A stretch of DNA of 8,859 nucleotides, from contig CAMCYT010000098.1 of NCBI GenBank assembly GCA_945885485.1, positions 1 through 8,859 on the forward strand, read 5' to 3'. Shown piece by piece: positions 1-6,936 of the stretch. Made by a program: the position numbers and the translations under genes. The notes beneath the pieces were generated by a model that had not been told where the DNA came from, made no database searches, and was given only the letters and a program-made list of their open reading frames with translations. Every line of letters starts with the position of its first letter. The first letter of the stretch is position 1. Source of the stretch: Prosthecobacter debontii (GTDB lineage Bacteria > Verrucomicrobiota > Verrucomicrobiia > Verrucomicrobiales > Akkermansiaceae).

Positions 1-600
1 ATCCATTTCGAGCGGGGTATTAACTTCTTCTAGGCCAGTTGGGGTGACGGTGAGGGTGTTGCCACTTCGGTTATTCGGGCTGAGGACTTGGAAGCTGACG
101 CCTTGAAGTGTTTCCTTTTGATCGAAGGGCGGGGTAAGCTCAGCGAAGAGAAGCTCATCGCTGTCTTCAACTTTAGCACCCACGTCGCTGGGCGAGGCGG
201 GGTATTTTTTGCCGTCGAAGGAGAGCGCGGCAAGTCCTGGAAGCGCTCCGCCGCCGCGGACGGTGACGAGCAGGTCGCGGAGGCCGTTTTTCACCGACTT
301 GCGAGCATAGATCGGCACGTTGATGACACGAATTGAGCCGACCGATTCAAAGCCGTCGGCCGTGCCTTTCAGGATGAACATCGTTGCGCCGCCTGTGCCG
401 CAATAGCTACTCTTGCCATTCATCAGCGCGAGCACGTCTTCCTTGCTATCATCATTGAGATCGGTGCGGGCGATGTCGTAGTGGTCGGGCTTGATTTCAG
501 GGTCAATTTTGTGCAGTGCGACCTGTGTCAGAGATAGAACCGGTGGTGTGGCTTGCGAAAGACTGCTGAGGATTAGGAGGGATAGGACTGTGGCTTTCAT
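1..600 (-). CDS. Secreted FG-GAP-like / CGTGG-motif protein, 3' end outside window
   Basis: An uninterrupted minus-strand frame of 200 codons starts with ATG at 600 and runs off the left edge, so only the N-terminal part is seen. Residues 1-17 look like a signal peptide (Lys2, Leu-rich core, likely cleavage after SQA). Residues 45-59 read RTDLNDDSKEDVLAL, a calcium-loop pattern of FG-GAP/VCBS type with Asp at 47, 51 and 55. Residues 66-77 (YCGTGGATMFIL) resemble the CGSGGC-T motif of a widespread family of exported proteins, but the second Cys is Ala here. RDLLVTVRGGG (108-118) and FDGKKYP (128-134) also fit that family. Residues about 168-200, including LTVTPTGLEEVN, resemble the start of a PliI-like (I-type lysozyme inhibitor) domain, which is a tentative inference from memory. 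The reading frame and export are well supported; the function is not known. Confidence 0.8.
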   Translation of the reverse strand, partial: MKATVLSLLILSSLSQATPPVLSLTQVALHKIDPEIKPDHYDIARTDLNDDSKEDVLALMNGKSSYCGTGGATMFILKGTADGFESVGSIRVINVPIYARKSVKNGLRDLLVTVRGGGALPGLAALSFDGKKYPASPSDVGAKVEDSDELLFAELTPPFDQKETLQGVSFQVLSPNNRSGNTLTVTPTGLEEVNTPLEMD

Positions 601-728
601 TTTTTAGATGGAGAGAATTGATCTTTATTATAACGACAATCGGATAGATGGAAAGCGCGGGTTTGGCTGTGAAGGTGAGAGGGTTGTGAAAGGCGAAGAG
701 CTTCAGCGTTGAAGTCATTCGTGAACGA
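601..728. other. Intergenic gap between two minus-strand genes
   Basis: This gap of 128 bases separates the EF-hand gene (ends 729) from the gene starting at 600. Apart from the candidate promoter near the ATG at 600, I see no RNA gene and no convincing terminator. A 5-bp stem with a 4-nt loop at 701-714 has no following T-run. Confidence 0.5.
627..654 (-). promoter_or_regulatory. Candidate sigma70-type promoter for the gene starting at 600
   Basis: Read on the minus strand, a perfect TATAAT lies at 632-627. TTTCCA (four of six matches to the -35 consensus) lies at 654-649, with a 16-bp spacer. The inferred transcript would begin near 620, giving a leader of about 20 nt before the ATG at 600. 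No Shine-Dalgarno sequence is visible in that leader. The call rests on pattern matching only, and primary sigma-factor preferences of this organism are assumed to be standard. Confidence 0.4.
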
Positions 729-1091
729 CTACAGTGAATCGGCACTCATCTGAGTCGTGTTTCGATATTCTGCCTGCGCTTCGCGGAGGGATACGGATTT
801 GCCATCATTTCGAAATTCTACGACTTCCGCAGCGGTGTATGTGACGGCTCGGGATGTGCCTTTGAGGCTGGTGATACCGTCGCCAATTTCCTTCGTGTTG
901 AGCACATTATCTCCATTGGTGTCCGCTTGAGGAAAACGTTCAAGGGCATCTAGCAGCTTTGGAGTATCCTTCGAAGTCTGAGCCTGTCCCACTGCTGCAA
1001 TCCCGAGGATCATATAGGTCATCAGACAGTTCAAAAAATTAGACCGTGTTGAGTCATGTGAACTCGGTTTGATTACAGACAACACCCGCAT
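729..1091 (-). CDS. Small exported EF-hand protein
   Basis: A 120-residue protein. The N-terminus has a charged stretch (Arg2, Lys8, Arg16) followed by a hydrophobic segment at about residues 19-35 and a likely signal peptidase site after AVGQA (residue 37), so the product is probably exported. Residues 57-68 (DTNGDNVLNTKE) form a canonical EF-hand loop, with Asp57, Asn59, Asp61 and Glu68 in the calcium-coordinating positions. FRNDGKSVSLREA (93-105) may be a degenerate second hand. The ATG at 1091 is preferred over Met24 (codon near 1022) because only the longer form gives the signal peptide a positively charged n-region. It is divergent from the large TPR operon, with a palindrome between them. 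I do not recognise a specific family. Small EF-hand secreted proteins are common in the Planctomycetota-Verrucomicrobiota group. Coding status is likely but not certain for so short a frame. Confidence 0.65.
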   Translation of the reverse strand: MRVLSVIKPSSHDSTRSNFLNCLMTYMILGIAAVGQAQTSKDTPKLLDALERFPQADTNGDNVLNTKEIGDGITSLKGTSRAVTYTAAEVVEFRNDGKSVSLREAQAEYRNTTQMSADSL

Positions 1092-1108
1092 TTTAACTCT
1101 GTGCGCTG

Positions 1109-1136
1109 ATTAAAGTTGTGCGGAATTTCCACACAA
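1109..1136 (-). promoter_or_regulatory. Candidate promoter of the EF-hand gene, spacer filled by the palindrome
   Basis: Read on the minus strand, TTGTGT at 1136-1131 (three of six matches to a -35 box) and TTTAAT at 1114-1109 (five of six matches to a -10 box) are 16 bp apart. The start codon at 1091 would follow after a leader of roughly 10 nt. The spacer and the -35 box lie inside the 23-bp palindrome at 1115-1137, so a protein bound there would block this promoter. Inferred from pattern only. Confidence 0.3.
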
Positions 1137-1137
1137 C
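1115..1137. promoter_or_regulatory. 23-bp near-perfect palindrome, possible operator
   Basis: The left arm GTTGTG-c-GGAA and the right arm TTCC-a-CACAAC are symmetrical about the T at 1126. Ten of eleven arm positions pair, with the only mismatch at 1121/1131. It lies between two divergently transcribed genes and over the candidate promoter of the EF-hand gene. The size and symmetry fit a binding site for a dimeric helix-turn-helix regulator. It is unlikely to be a terminator because neither strand has a strong T-run after it. The regulator is unknown and none is encoded in the window. Confidence 0.5.
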
Positions 1138-1235
1138 AATCAGGTATGGGACTGTGCTTTTTTGGAAAATGACGAAAGGTCAAAAAATCTGGTTTTTCAA
1201 ATCCGCTGATTTTTTAACGCTATCCATTAATCGTC

Positions 1236-1272
1236 TTGACGAGGGATTCGAATGGGAGCTTATTTCTATAAA
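1236..1272 (+). promoter_or_regulatory. Weak candidate promoter region of the TPR-ExbBD operon
   Basis: TTGACG at 1236-1241 is a good -35 match. TATAAA at 1267-1272 is a good -10 match. The two are 25 bp apart, so they cannot form one standard promoter, and the hexamers at normal spacing (around 1259-1266) are poor. The AT-rich stretch upstream of the ATG at 1295 is still the best place for the operon promoter, since the preceding gene is divergent. Confidence 0.25.
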
Positions 1273-1294
1273 TTATCTCTTTGAAAGCCTAAAT

Positions 1295-4219
1295 ATGATT
1301 CGACTATCGGACAAAACAAGAGTGCTCGTATGCGCCGTCTTATGTCTCGCTCCTGTGATGCACTTAGAAGCGCAGGCACCAGCAGCACCAGCAGCACCCG
1401 TGGCTCCGATAACGGGTAGCGCATTGAAAGCTCTTTTCACTGATGCCGAGGCGGCCTTTGCTGCAAAGGATTATCCGACCGTCGTAAAGAAGATCGAAGA
1501 ACTCCTGAAACACCTTGGACCAAACAAAGGAGCAGATCCAGATACCATGGAATTGCTCTATTTCAATCTTGGTTTGGCGAATATTCTCGGGGGCAAGAAT
1601 GCTGAGGCAGAGGCTGGATTTGGAGAGTATTTAAAACGGTTTCCAAAAGGACAATTTGCCAGCCGTAGCTTCCTCGGATTGGGGCGCGCGGCAATCGATC
1701 AAAAAACTCCTGAGAAGAATGAAGTCGCTATCAAAGCTCTTAAAATAGCGGCCTTGGATCCCAAATTTCGCTCGGAAGCGGGTTTATGGTTAGGCCAACT
1801 CTACATCGAAATGAGTAAACGCGATGAGGCGATGACGGTTTTCAAGGGCCTGATAGGTTCTGATGTCCGCACCCCGCAGCAAACCACTGCCGCAGTCGAA
1901 GTTATCTCACTGCTCGCAGAAGGCGGTAATCTGGTAGATTTGATTAAATATCTCGATAGACTCAACAATCAGTCCGGAATCCGAAATGCCTACGCATGGT
2001 ATGCCAGCCAAGTGATCGTGCGTGGCGATACGCTGATGGGAGCTAAGTCTTATGATGCAGCGCTTGCGATTTACCGAACCGTCCCAACACGTAGTCAGAT
2101 ATCGTCAGTCCAGAAGGCTTCTCTGCAAACACTACGCAATGACGTCAAGTTTCTCGAAGAAAGGGTGGAGGCAGAAAAGGCTAAGGAGCCTGAAAAACGC
2201 TCTACAGCCGTTGTAGAGATGTTAGATAACCTCAAACCGGCGATTGAAGTTGCCGAAAAATCTCTCGCAGCCATCGAGGAAAAAGCGGATTTTGACGCAG
2301 CTATATTGATGCGCCGGGGTCGTGCTCATTATTACCTCGATCGGTATGAGGAAGCGCTCGTGGCCTTCCGCACCATACGTGATAAGTATTCTGCCTCAGG
2401 GGAAGCTAAGGCGGCAGCATACGCGGAAATTATCATCTTGAATAAGGTTCAGAATCTCAGCGAGTTGATGAAACTTTGCGATGAATACCTGAAGAAATAT
2501 CCAGATGCCGAGAACATCGAGCAAGTTGCCACGCTCGCAGGTGAGTTGCTCGTCCAAACGGGAAAATGGGATCAAATCGGTAAATTCTACAAAGGCCTTG
2601 AAACCAAGTTCCCTGCATCTACGAATATTGATCGATATGTCTTTTTCCAAGGAGTGGCTCATTTTATGGACGCTAATTTCAAGGAATCCACGCCTATTTT
2701 TACTAGATTCCTCAAGGATTTCCCGGATAGCCCGCTCATCGAAAAAGCGCTCTACTACATGGCGATGTCGCATTTCCTGTCGAACGAGTACAAGAAATCA
2801 ATCGCTTCTATTACAGCCTACCTTACGCGTTTTCCCGAAGGTGACTTTGCTGGTGATTTGACTTACAGACTGGCATTTATCGACTTCAACGACAAGGATG
2901 TCGATCAGTCGAATAATATTATCAAGGTATTATCTGCCTTCCTTAGTGAGCATCCCGAGGATGCCGCTGCTGGTTCGATGTATTGCTTACTTGCGGATAC
3001 ATATAAGGACAAAAAGACCGATAAGCAGGAGGAGCTTGATAAGTTTCAGAAGGAGGCACTTGAAGCATATAAAAAGGCAGTTTGGGCCGAAAATCCTGAC
3101 GACGTGGTTCAATACGCTTTGGAATCAGCGACCACAATACTCTCAGGTAACAAGGATTATCCTGGAATCGCAGCGCTCCACACGGAGTTCGTTCAGAAAA
3201 AGCCGAACAGCCCGCTGATCTTGAACTCCATATCACAGATCGCTAAAATGAAAGCTCGCGAAGGCAAGAGTAAGGAAGCCTGCGAAATCATTGCCAATGC
3301 GCTCAAACCCCATATTGCAAATCCCGCTTCCGAGCAGGTGGAATACCTGATTGACGAACTTGTGAAGGCTATCGTTCCTCGGAAAAAAGCGACCGAAGTC
3401 GATTTGGATGCATTGGATAAAGAATTGGTTGAAGTTCTCAATGTAGCCGTTACCGGCCAAGCAAACGCGACGACTACCGCCCGTATCAACTACGCCCAAG
3501 CCCGGATGGCTCAGTTGCTTAAACGGGCAGATCGCGCGAATTTATACCTCCTGGGAATCGCCACCAGAAATGCCAAGGATCCATCCGTTCTGAGTCCTGC
3601 GTTGTTGTCAGAATGCGGCGAAATTTTACTCAAGCAAGGGAACCTAGACGATGCGCAAGCCATGTTTTCGCGGCTCAATGATAGGTATAGAGACGGTATG
3701 TTTGCAGATGCCGGCCCGGTAGGACTGGGAAACATTGCCCTTGCTAGAAAGAAACCTGAGGAGGCTCTCGAAATTTTTGACAAAGCCCTCAATGGCGCTG
3801 GCCTGTCGCGCTACAAGGAAACGACTTTCGGAAAACTCCAAGCTTTGGCGGCTCTCGAAAGAGACGATGAAGCCCAAAAACTCGCGCTTGAAATTACCGG
3901 TGACAAAATGTTTCGCGGAGAGTTTGCTGGAAAGTCCTACATCATTTTAGCTGACATCCTTCGAAGACAGGCAAAAAAAGCGTCGGATGAAAAGACCAAG
4001 AGAGAACTGCTTGGCCAGGCGCATGGTTATCTCCAAAGGGTTTACGTTGCAAACCTGAGCGTGCCAGAAGTGGCAGCGGAAGCTTATTGGCAGGCTTATG
4101 AAACAGCCTTGGAACTGAAAGATGCCAGCTTGGCAATGAATACCCTTAGAGCTCTTGCTGCTCATCCAAAGCTCAAAAACACCGATCGGGCCAAGAAAGC
4201 GGTCGAAATGGCTCCCTAA
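1295..4219 (+). CDS. Large secreted TPR-repeat protein, first gene of the ExbBD operon
   Basis: A 974-residue protein. The frame is open back to a GTG at 1118, but the ATG at 1295 is chosen because it places a clear signal peptide at the N-terminus: Arg3, Lys7 and Arg9, a hydrophobic core at about 10-22, and cleavage near LEA/QA. The extra 59 upstream residues resemble translated non-coding DNA. After an Ala-Pro linker (about residues 27-38) the whole protein consists of TPR-like helical hairpins. Clear examples are at 335-365 (GRAHYYLDRYEEALVAF), 472-516 (ALYYMAMSHFLSNEYKKS) and 772-801 (LKQGNLDDAQAMFSRL). The charged segment at about 283-332 may be a coiled coil. Spacing phrases such as YLKRFP and FLKDFPDSP recall BamD- and CpoB/YbgF-type periplasmic TPR proteins. 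No enzyme domain is visible. It probably acts as a periplasmic or outer-membrane scaffold for the downstream motor, which is an inference from gene order; 12 nt separate it from the next gene. Confidence 0.9.
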   Translation: MIRLSDKTRVLVCAVLCLAPVMHLEAQAPAAPAAPVAPITGSALKALFTDAEAAFAAKDYPTVVKKIEELLKHLGPNKGADPDTMELLYFNLGLANILGGKNAEAEAGFGEYLKRFPKGQFASRSFLGLGRAAIDQKTPEKNEVAIKALKIAALDPKFRSEAGLWLGQLYIEMSKRDEAMTVFKGLIGSDVRTPQQTTAAVEVISLLAEGGNLVDLIKYLDRLNNQSGIRNAYAWYASQVIVRGDTLMGAKSYDAALAIYRTVPTRSQISSVQKASLQTLRNDVKFLEERVEAEKAKEPEKRSTAVVEMLDNLKPAIEVAEKSLAAIEEKADFDAAILMRRGRAHYYLDRYEEALVAFRTIRDKYSASGEAKAAAYAEIIILNKVQNLSELMKLCDEYLKKYPDAENIEQVATLAGELLVQTGKWDQIGKFYKGLETKFPASTNIDRYVFFQGVAHFMDANFKESTPIFTRFLKDFPDSPLIEKALYYMAMSHFLSNEYKKSIASITAYLTRFPEGDFAGDLTYRLAFIDFNDKDVDQSNNIIKVLSAFLSEHPEDAAAGSMYCLLADTYKDKKTDKQEELDKFQKEALEAYKKAVWAENPDDVVQYALESATTILSGNKDYPGIAALHTEFVQKKPNSPLILNSISQIAKMKAREGKSKEACEIIANALKPHIANPASEQVEYLIDELVKAIVPRKKATEVDLDALDKELVEVLNVAVTGQANATTTARINYAQARMAQLLKRADRANLYLLGIATRNAKDPSVLSPALLSECGEILLKQGNLDDAQAMFSRLNDRYRDGMFADAGPVGLGNIALARKKPEEALEIFDKALNGAGLSRYKETTFGKLQALAALERDDEAQKLALEITGDKMFRGEFAGKSYIILADILRRQAKKASDEKTKRELLGQAHGYLQRVYVANLSVPEVAAEAYWQAYETALELKDASLAMNTLRALAAHPKLKNTDRAKKAVEMAP
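1376..1398 (+). repeat. 9-bp tandem repeat encoding an Ala-Pro linker
   Basis: The 9-mer GCACCAGCA occurs twice in tandem (1376-1384 and 1385-1393), followed by a partial third copy. It encodes alternating Ala and Pro residues just after the signal peptide of the TPR protein. Being a multiple of three, copy-number change would alter linker length without breaking the frame. Confidence 0.6.
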
Positions 4220-4231
4220 CTATCTGTTTCT

Positions 4232-5110
4232 ATGATGTTTCACCCAATAAAATTCCGTATTATACCCCTCGTTTTTGCCATGGTTTCTTTGCCGCTCTCA
4301 TGGGTGAGCGCTGCCGAACCTTTGAAAATCGTTTTTAAAAACGGTAAATCTTTACCCATTTCCGCAGCAGTTCTGCAAGGAGCTAACCTGCTTGTCAAAA
4401 CCACGACGCCCGATTTTATAGAAGGGCAGTCTGTGTCTCTCGCTTCCGCAACTCACATCTACGGAGACAGACCCGAGGCACTGGACTTAGGTATCGTGTT
4501 GTTGTTGACCGATAAGCCTGAAGAGGCTGAGAAATTGTTGGAACCTATCGTAGCTGAACAAAAAATTACCGCCTCAATTCCTGGAAACTTCTGGTTGGAA
4601 GCAGCTCGGGTCGCTGTAATTGCTTACGCCGTCAACAAAAACACTAACAAAGCAACGGATTTAGGCAAAGAGATTTCCGTCGCCTCGACAAGCCAAGGTG
4701 TCGATCCGTTTGTTACTCTCGGTAAGGCAGTGCTCATGTCCTCGTTGACCAGTTACGGGGATAAAGAAAGCAGCCTGCGTTCCCTGGCGTCGGATAAAAT
4801 GCCAGCCGACGTTGCCGCTTATGCCTCCTTCTATCGCGGAAATCTTTTGAATGGAGCAAAGCGCGACAAAGAACCCGAGAAGGCACTCGAACAAACAATG
4901 GCAACTCTCAATGCCTATCTGTCGGTCTCCACTCTTTACCCTTCCGGCAGCAGAATACTGAATGGTGCAGCAGAACTCAAAGCAGCGGATATTCTAATCT
5001 CTCTGAATCGCCGCCCCGAAGCTATTACGCTTCTCAATTCTGCGGTCCGAGATGCGGACGGAACTTTAATCGCTGAAGAAGCTACCAATCGACTTAAATC
5101 TGTTAAATAA
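4232..5110 (+). CDS. Secreted helical-repeat protein with N-terminal beta domain
   Basis: A 292-residue protein. Residues 1-27 form a signal peptide (Lys7 and Arg9, hydrophobic core about 10-25, cleavage after VSA). Residues about 30-76 look like a small beta-strand domain: a strand-and-turn pattern such as LKIVFKNGKSLP, then a second strand, then SLASATHIYGDRPEALD. I associate this pattern with exported TPR proteins of the same bacterial group. Residues about 84-290 are helical and TPR-like (for example KPEEAEKLLEPIV, and RRPEAITLLNSAV near the C-terminus). Two adjacent ATG codons (4232, 4235) could both serve as start; no Shine-Dalgarno sequence discriminates. It follows the TPR gene by 12 nt and precedes exbB by 45 nt, so it is almost certainly in the same operon. 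I do not recognise a named family, and a role as partner of the large TPR protein is inferred from context. Confidence 0.88.
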   Translation: MMFHPIKFRIIPLVFAMVSLPLSWVSAAEPLKIVFKNGKSLPISAAVLQGANLLVKTTTPDFIEGQSVSLASATHIYGDRPEALDLGIVLLLTDKPEEAEKLLEPIVAEQKITASIPGNFWLEAARVAVIAYAVNKNTNKATDLGKEISVASTSQGVDPFVTLGKAVLMSSLTSYGDKESSLRSLASDKMPADVAAYASFYRGNLLNGAKRDKEPEKALEQTMATLNAYLSVSTLYPSGSRILNGAAELKAADILISLNRRPEAITLLNSAVRDADGTLIAEEATNRLKSVK

Positions 5111-5155
5111 GTTGTAATTTTCACTTTCAAAAACAAACATCCCAACACAATTCAT

Positions 5156-5947
5156 ATGAAATCAATACTCCAAAAGGCCATCTACGCCGCAATCGTATTT
5201 CTCCCGATGACCATCCTCGCAGCGGAAGCTAAGGTTGAAAAAGCCAAGGTCGTGGAAAAATCAATGATTCACACCTATCAGGAAGGTGGCTGGGTTATGC
5301 ACCTTCTATTAATTTTCTCAATTGCCATGGTTTGGTTGATTATTGATATTTGGTTGCGCACGAGTAGCAAGAAAATGACTCCACCTGAGGACGTGAGAAT
5401 GGCTCAAGATCTTTTCCGTGCGGGTGATTACGTAGCAGCTTATCAAGCGTTGAAAGCAAGTATTAGCCCCTTTGCCGAAGTCATGCGCGCTGGGCTTGGT
5501 TCTGTAGGCTACGGCAAAGAAGCTACGGAAGAAGCACTCTATGCAACGGTGGAAAAAATGAACTCCACGCTTCAGACGCGTATCAACTATCTATCAGTTA
5601 TCGGTGTTTGCGCACCGATGATCGGGTTGCTTGGAACCGTCGGTGGTATGAAGGGCGCGTTCGGTAGCTTGGGAACCGCCGGACTCTCCGGCGGTGTGGG
5701 TGAACTGGCTGGTCACATTGGTGAGGTTCTTGTGGCTACCGCTACAGGACTACTCGTCGCCATCCCTGCGTTCATGGCTTTCTATTTCTTGCGCAACAAA
5801 CTTCAGGGTGCAGTCCATCACCTCCATGAGGTTACAGAGCACCTTTTCAGAAATGCACCTTACGAATACTTGAAAGATGCAGACGTAGGCCAAGAGGAGA
5901 CCTACGCAGCTTTACCGAATTGGATTCAAGTGCCAGAGGAGGGCTGA
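5156..5947 (+). CDS. exbB: ExbB/TolQ/MotA-family proton-channel protein
   Basis: A 263-residue inner-membrane protein. Residues 1-25 look like a cleavable signal peptide (ILAAEA), followed by a Lys-rich periplasmic stretch and TM1 at about 46-67. A cytoplasmic domain of about 75 residues comes next, then TM2 at about 145-165 with the family motif GLLGTVGGM (157-165), and TM3 at about 188-211 with ATATGLLVAIPA (194-205). Thr161 and Thr195 align with Thr148 and Thr181 of E. coli ExbB, which line the proton path. In the family, a pentameric ring of this protein surrounds ExbD helices and uses proton flow to drive a transducer. The length is slightly above that of classical ExbB because of the added signal peptide, a variant seen in other ExbB proteins. 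Two exbD genes follow directly. ExbB, TolQ and MotA paralogues cannot be told apart with certainty here; the ExbB symbol denotes the family. Confidence 0.93.
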   Translation: MKSILQKAIYAAIVFLPMTILAAEAKVEKAKVVEKSMIHTYQEGGWVMHLLLIFSIAMVWLIIDIWLRTSSKKMTPPEDVRMAQDLFRAGDYVAAYQALKASISPFAEVMRAGLGSVGYGKEATEEALYATVEKMNSTLQTRINYLSVIGVCAPMIGLLGTVGGMKGAFGSLGTAGLSGGVGELAGHIGEVLVATATGLLVAIPAFMAFYFLRNKLQGAVHHLHEVTEHLFRNAPYEYLKDADVGQEETYAALPNWIQVPEEG

Positions 5948-5991
5948 GTTCATTAATGTCTTTTTAATCAATCAATTAACTAACTAAATCT

Positions 5992-6429
5992 ATGGCCGGC
6001 GGTGGTGGTGGTGGTGGTGATGGAGAACCTGAATTTCAGATTGCTCCGATGATTGACGTGCTGCTCGTGCTGCTCGTGTTCTTCGTCATGATTACCTCAG
6101 CGGAGGTGCTCAAAGTCGATAAGAACATCGTTCTCCCAGTTTCGCCGAATGCGAAGCCTAAAGAGACCGAAATGGCACCACATGAAATGGCGGTAAACCT
6201 CCGTCATGATGTCTCAAGTAACAAAGGGGTTCTTGTGTTAGATGACAGGGTTTTTGATAACTGGAATGATGTGATCCCAATCATCAAAGACAAATTGTCG
6301 CGTGACGATAAACTCCGCGTCGTCGTCCGTGGTGACGCCTTTGTGCCAGCTGGTGAAATCCAGCGAGTCATGGATCTCATCGGGCAAGCAGGCATCGCCG
6401 ACATCGCCTTCGCCGCGTCAAATAAGTAA
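5992..6429 (+). CDS. exbD: ExbD/TolR-family protein 1 with poly-Gly N-terminus
   Basis: A 145-residue protein of normal family length. Residues 3-9 are seven consecutive glycines. The segment FQIAPMIDVLLVLLVFFVM (15-33) is the single membrane helix with its preceding motif, and Asp22 is the conserved protonatable aspartate (Asp25 in E. coli ExbD). The periplasmic part (about 40-145) ends in the typical ExbD fold pattern, with LRVVVRGDAF (108-117) and IQRVMDLIGQAGIADIAFA. In the family this protein plugs the ExbB/TolQ ring and couples proton flow to the transducer, and its C-terminal domain can touch peptidoglycan. It lies 44 nt after exbB and 5 nt before the second exbD. It differs clearly from the second and third copies in sequence, so the two kinds may occupy different positions in one motor. 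The leader is AT-rich, made of repeated four-base units, and has no Shine-Dalgarno sequence. Confidence 0.93.
   Translation: MAGGGGGGGDGEPEFQIAPMIDVLLVLLVFFVMITSAEVLKVDKNIVLPVSPNAKPKETEMAPHEMAVNLRHDVSSNKGVLVLDDRVFDNWNDVIPIIKDKLSRDDKLRVVVRGDAFVPAGEIQRVMDLIGQAGIADIAFAASNK
6001..6018 (+). repeat. (GGT)6 trinucleotide tract
   Basis: Six perfect GGT units directly follow one GGC codon. They encode the glycine run at the extreme N-terminus of ExbD-1, on the cytoplasmic side. Slippage here would change the number of glycines but keep the frame. Confidence 0.8.
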
Positions 6430-6700
6430 ATCGAATGAAACGTAAACACCGTCGCCGTAAAGAAAGTGCAGAAGTCAATTTGGGTTTCCAAATTGCACCG
6501 ATGATTGACGTGGTTTTCGTGATCCTGCTTTTCTTTATCGTGCAAGCCAGTGACATTCAGGTGGAGATGGCTCATGTCACCAAGTTGCCCGGTACGGTAT
6601 CAACCGACACAGGGATTGTGACGCCGGATGAAATCTCCGTCCGCATCGAGGACGATGGCCAAGTTTACCTAAACGATGATCTGCTGGACAACCCGGAGGT
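6376..6700 (+). repeat. Duplicated segment, copy A (3' end of exbD-1 plus 5' part of exbD-2)
   Basis: This segment matches 8545-8859 with one 10-nt length difference before the start codon. Anchors are CAAGCAGGCAT at 6385-6395 and 8554-8564, a 24-nt block at 6418-6441 and 8577-8600 with 21 matches, and 129 nt of coding sequence at 6465-6593 and 8624-8752 with 122 matches. The match continues to the right edge of the window. Copy A is presumably the source because its left part lies in an intact gene. Confidence 0.75.
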
Positions 6701-6890
6701 CAAAGAGCTGCCTGAGCTTGCCAGCAGCCTAAATCAGCTCCGAGAAAGCAGCGAGGCCTCGAAAGCGCAAGTTCTCGTCACCATTTACGCAAACGAGCTT
6801 GCAAAATATGAGAGAGTTGTTCAGGTATTAGATGCGTTAAGTCGCGCTCGTATATCGAATGTCAGTTTTCAAGCCGGTAGCAATGAATGA
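6435..6890 (+). CDS. exbD: ExbD/TolR-family protein 2
   Basis: A 151-residue protein. A strongly basic N-terminus (KRKHRRRK) fits a cytoplasmic tail under the positive-inside rule. The motif GFQIAPMIDVVFVILLFFIV lies at 17-36 and contains the membrane helix, with Asp25 as the conserved proton-carrying aspartate. The periplasmic domain ends with VLVTIYANELAKYERVVQVLD, spanning about 113-133, and RARISNVSF (136-144), the usual ExbD/TolR C-terminal pattern. It starts 5 nt after the stop of exbD-1, so the two are surely cotranscribed and probably translated by coupling or reinitiation, since no Shine-Dalgarno sequence precedes it. One ExbB gene with two unlike ExbD genes resembles AglR with AglQ and AglS of the Myxococcus gliding motor as well as several TonB and Tol variants; which is closer cannot be decided here. 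A third gene starting at 8594 is its close paralogue. Confidence 0.93.
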   Translation: MKRKHRRRKESAEVNLGFQIAPMIDVVFVILLFFIVQASDIQVEMAHVTKLPGTVSTDTGIVTPDEISVRIEDDGQVYLNDDLLDNPEVKELPELASSLNQLRESSEASKAQVLVTIYANELAKYERVVQVLDALSRARISNVSFQAGSNE

Positions 6891-6936
6891 TGCTATTTTT
6901 CTATGAGCCAGTTATAAAAATCCAAATCATACCATT

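Noticed and set aside
88..336. Plus-strand frame opposite the secreted protein at 1-600
   Set aside because: The minus-strand frame has a signal peptide, a calcium loop and family motifs; the plus frame has none.
701..714. Hairpin (CTTCA-GCGT-TGAAG) as terminator of the EF-hand gene
   Set aside because: The stem has only 5 bp, and no T-run follows on the minus strand.
1104..1211. Direct repeat CGCTGATT at 1104-1111 and 1204-1211
   Set aside because: Eight bases in AT-rich intergenic DNA is too short to separate from coincidence.
1118..1294. N-terminal extension of the TPR protein starting at GTG 1118
   Set aside because: The extra 59 residues hide the signal peptide, show no domain, and the GTG lies inside the palindrome. 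The ATG at 1295 gives a normal exported protein.
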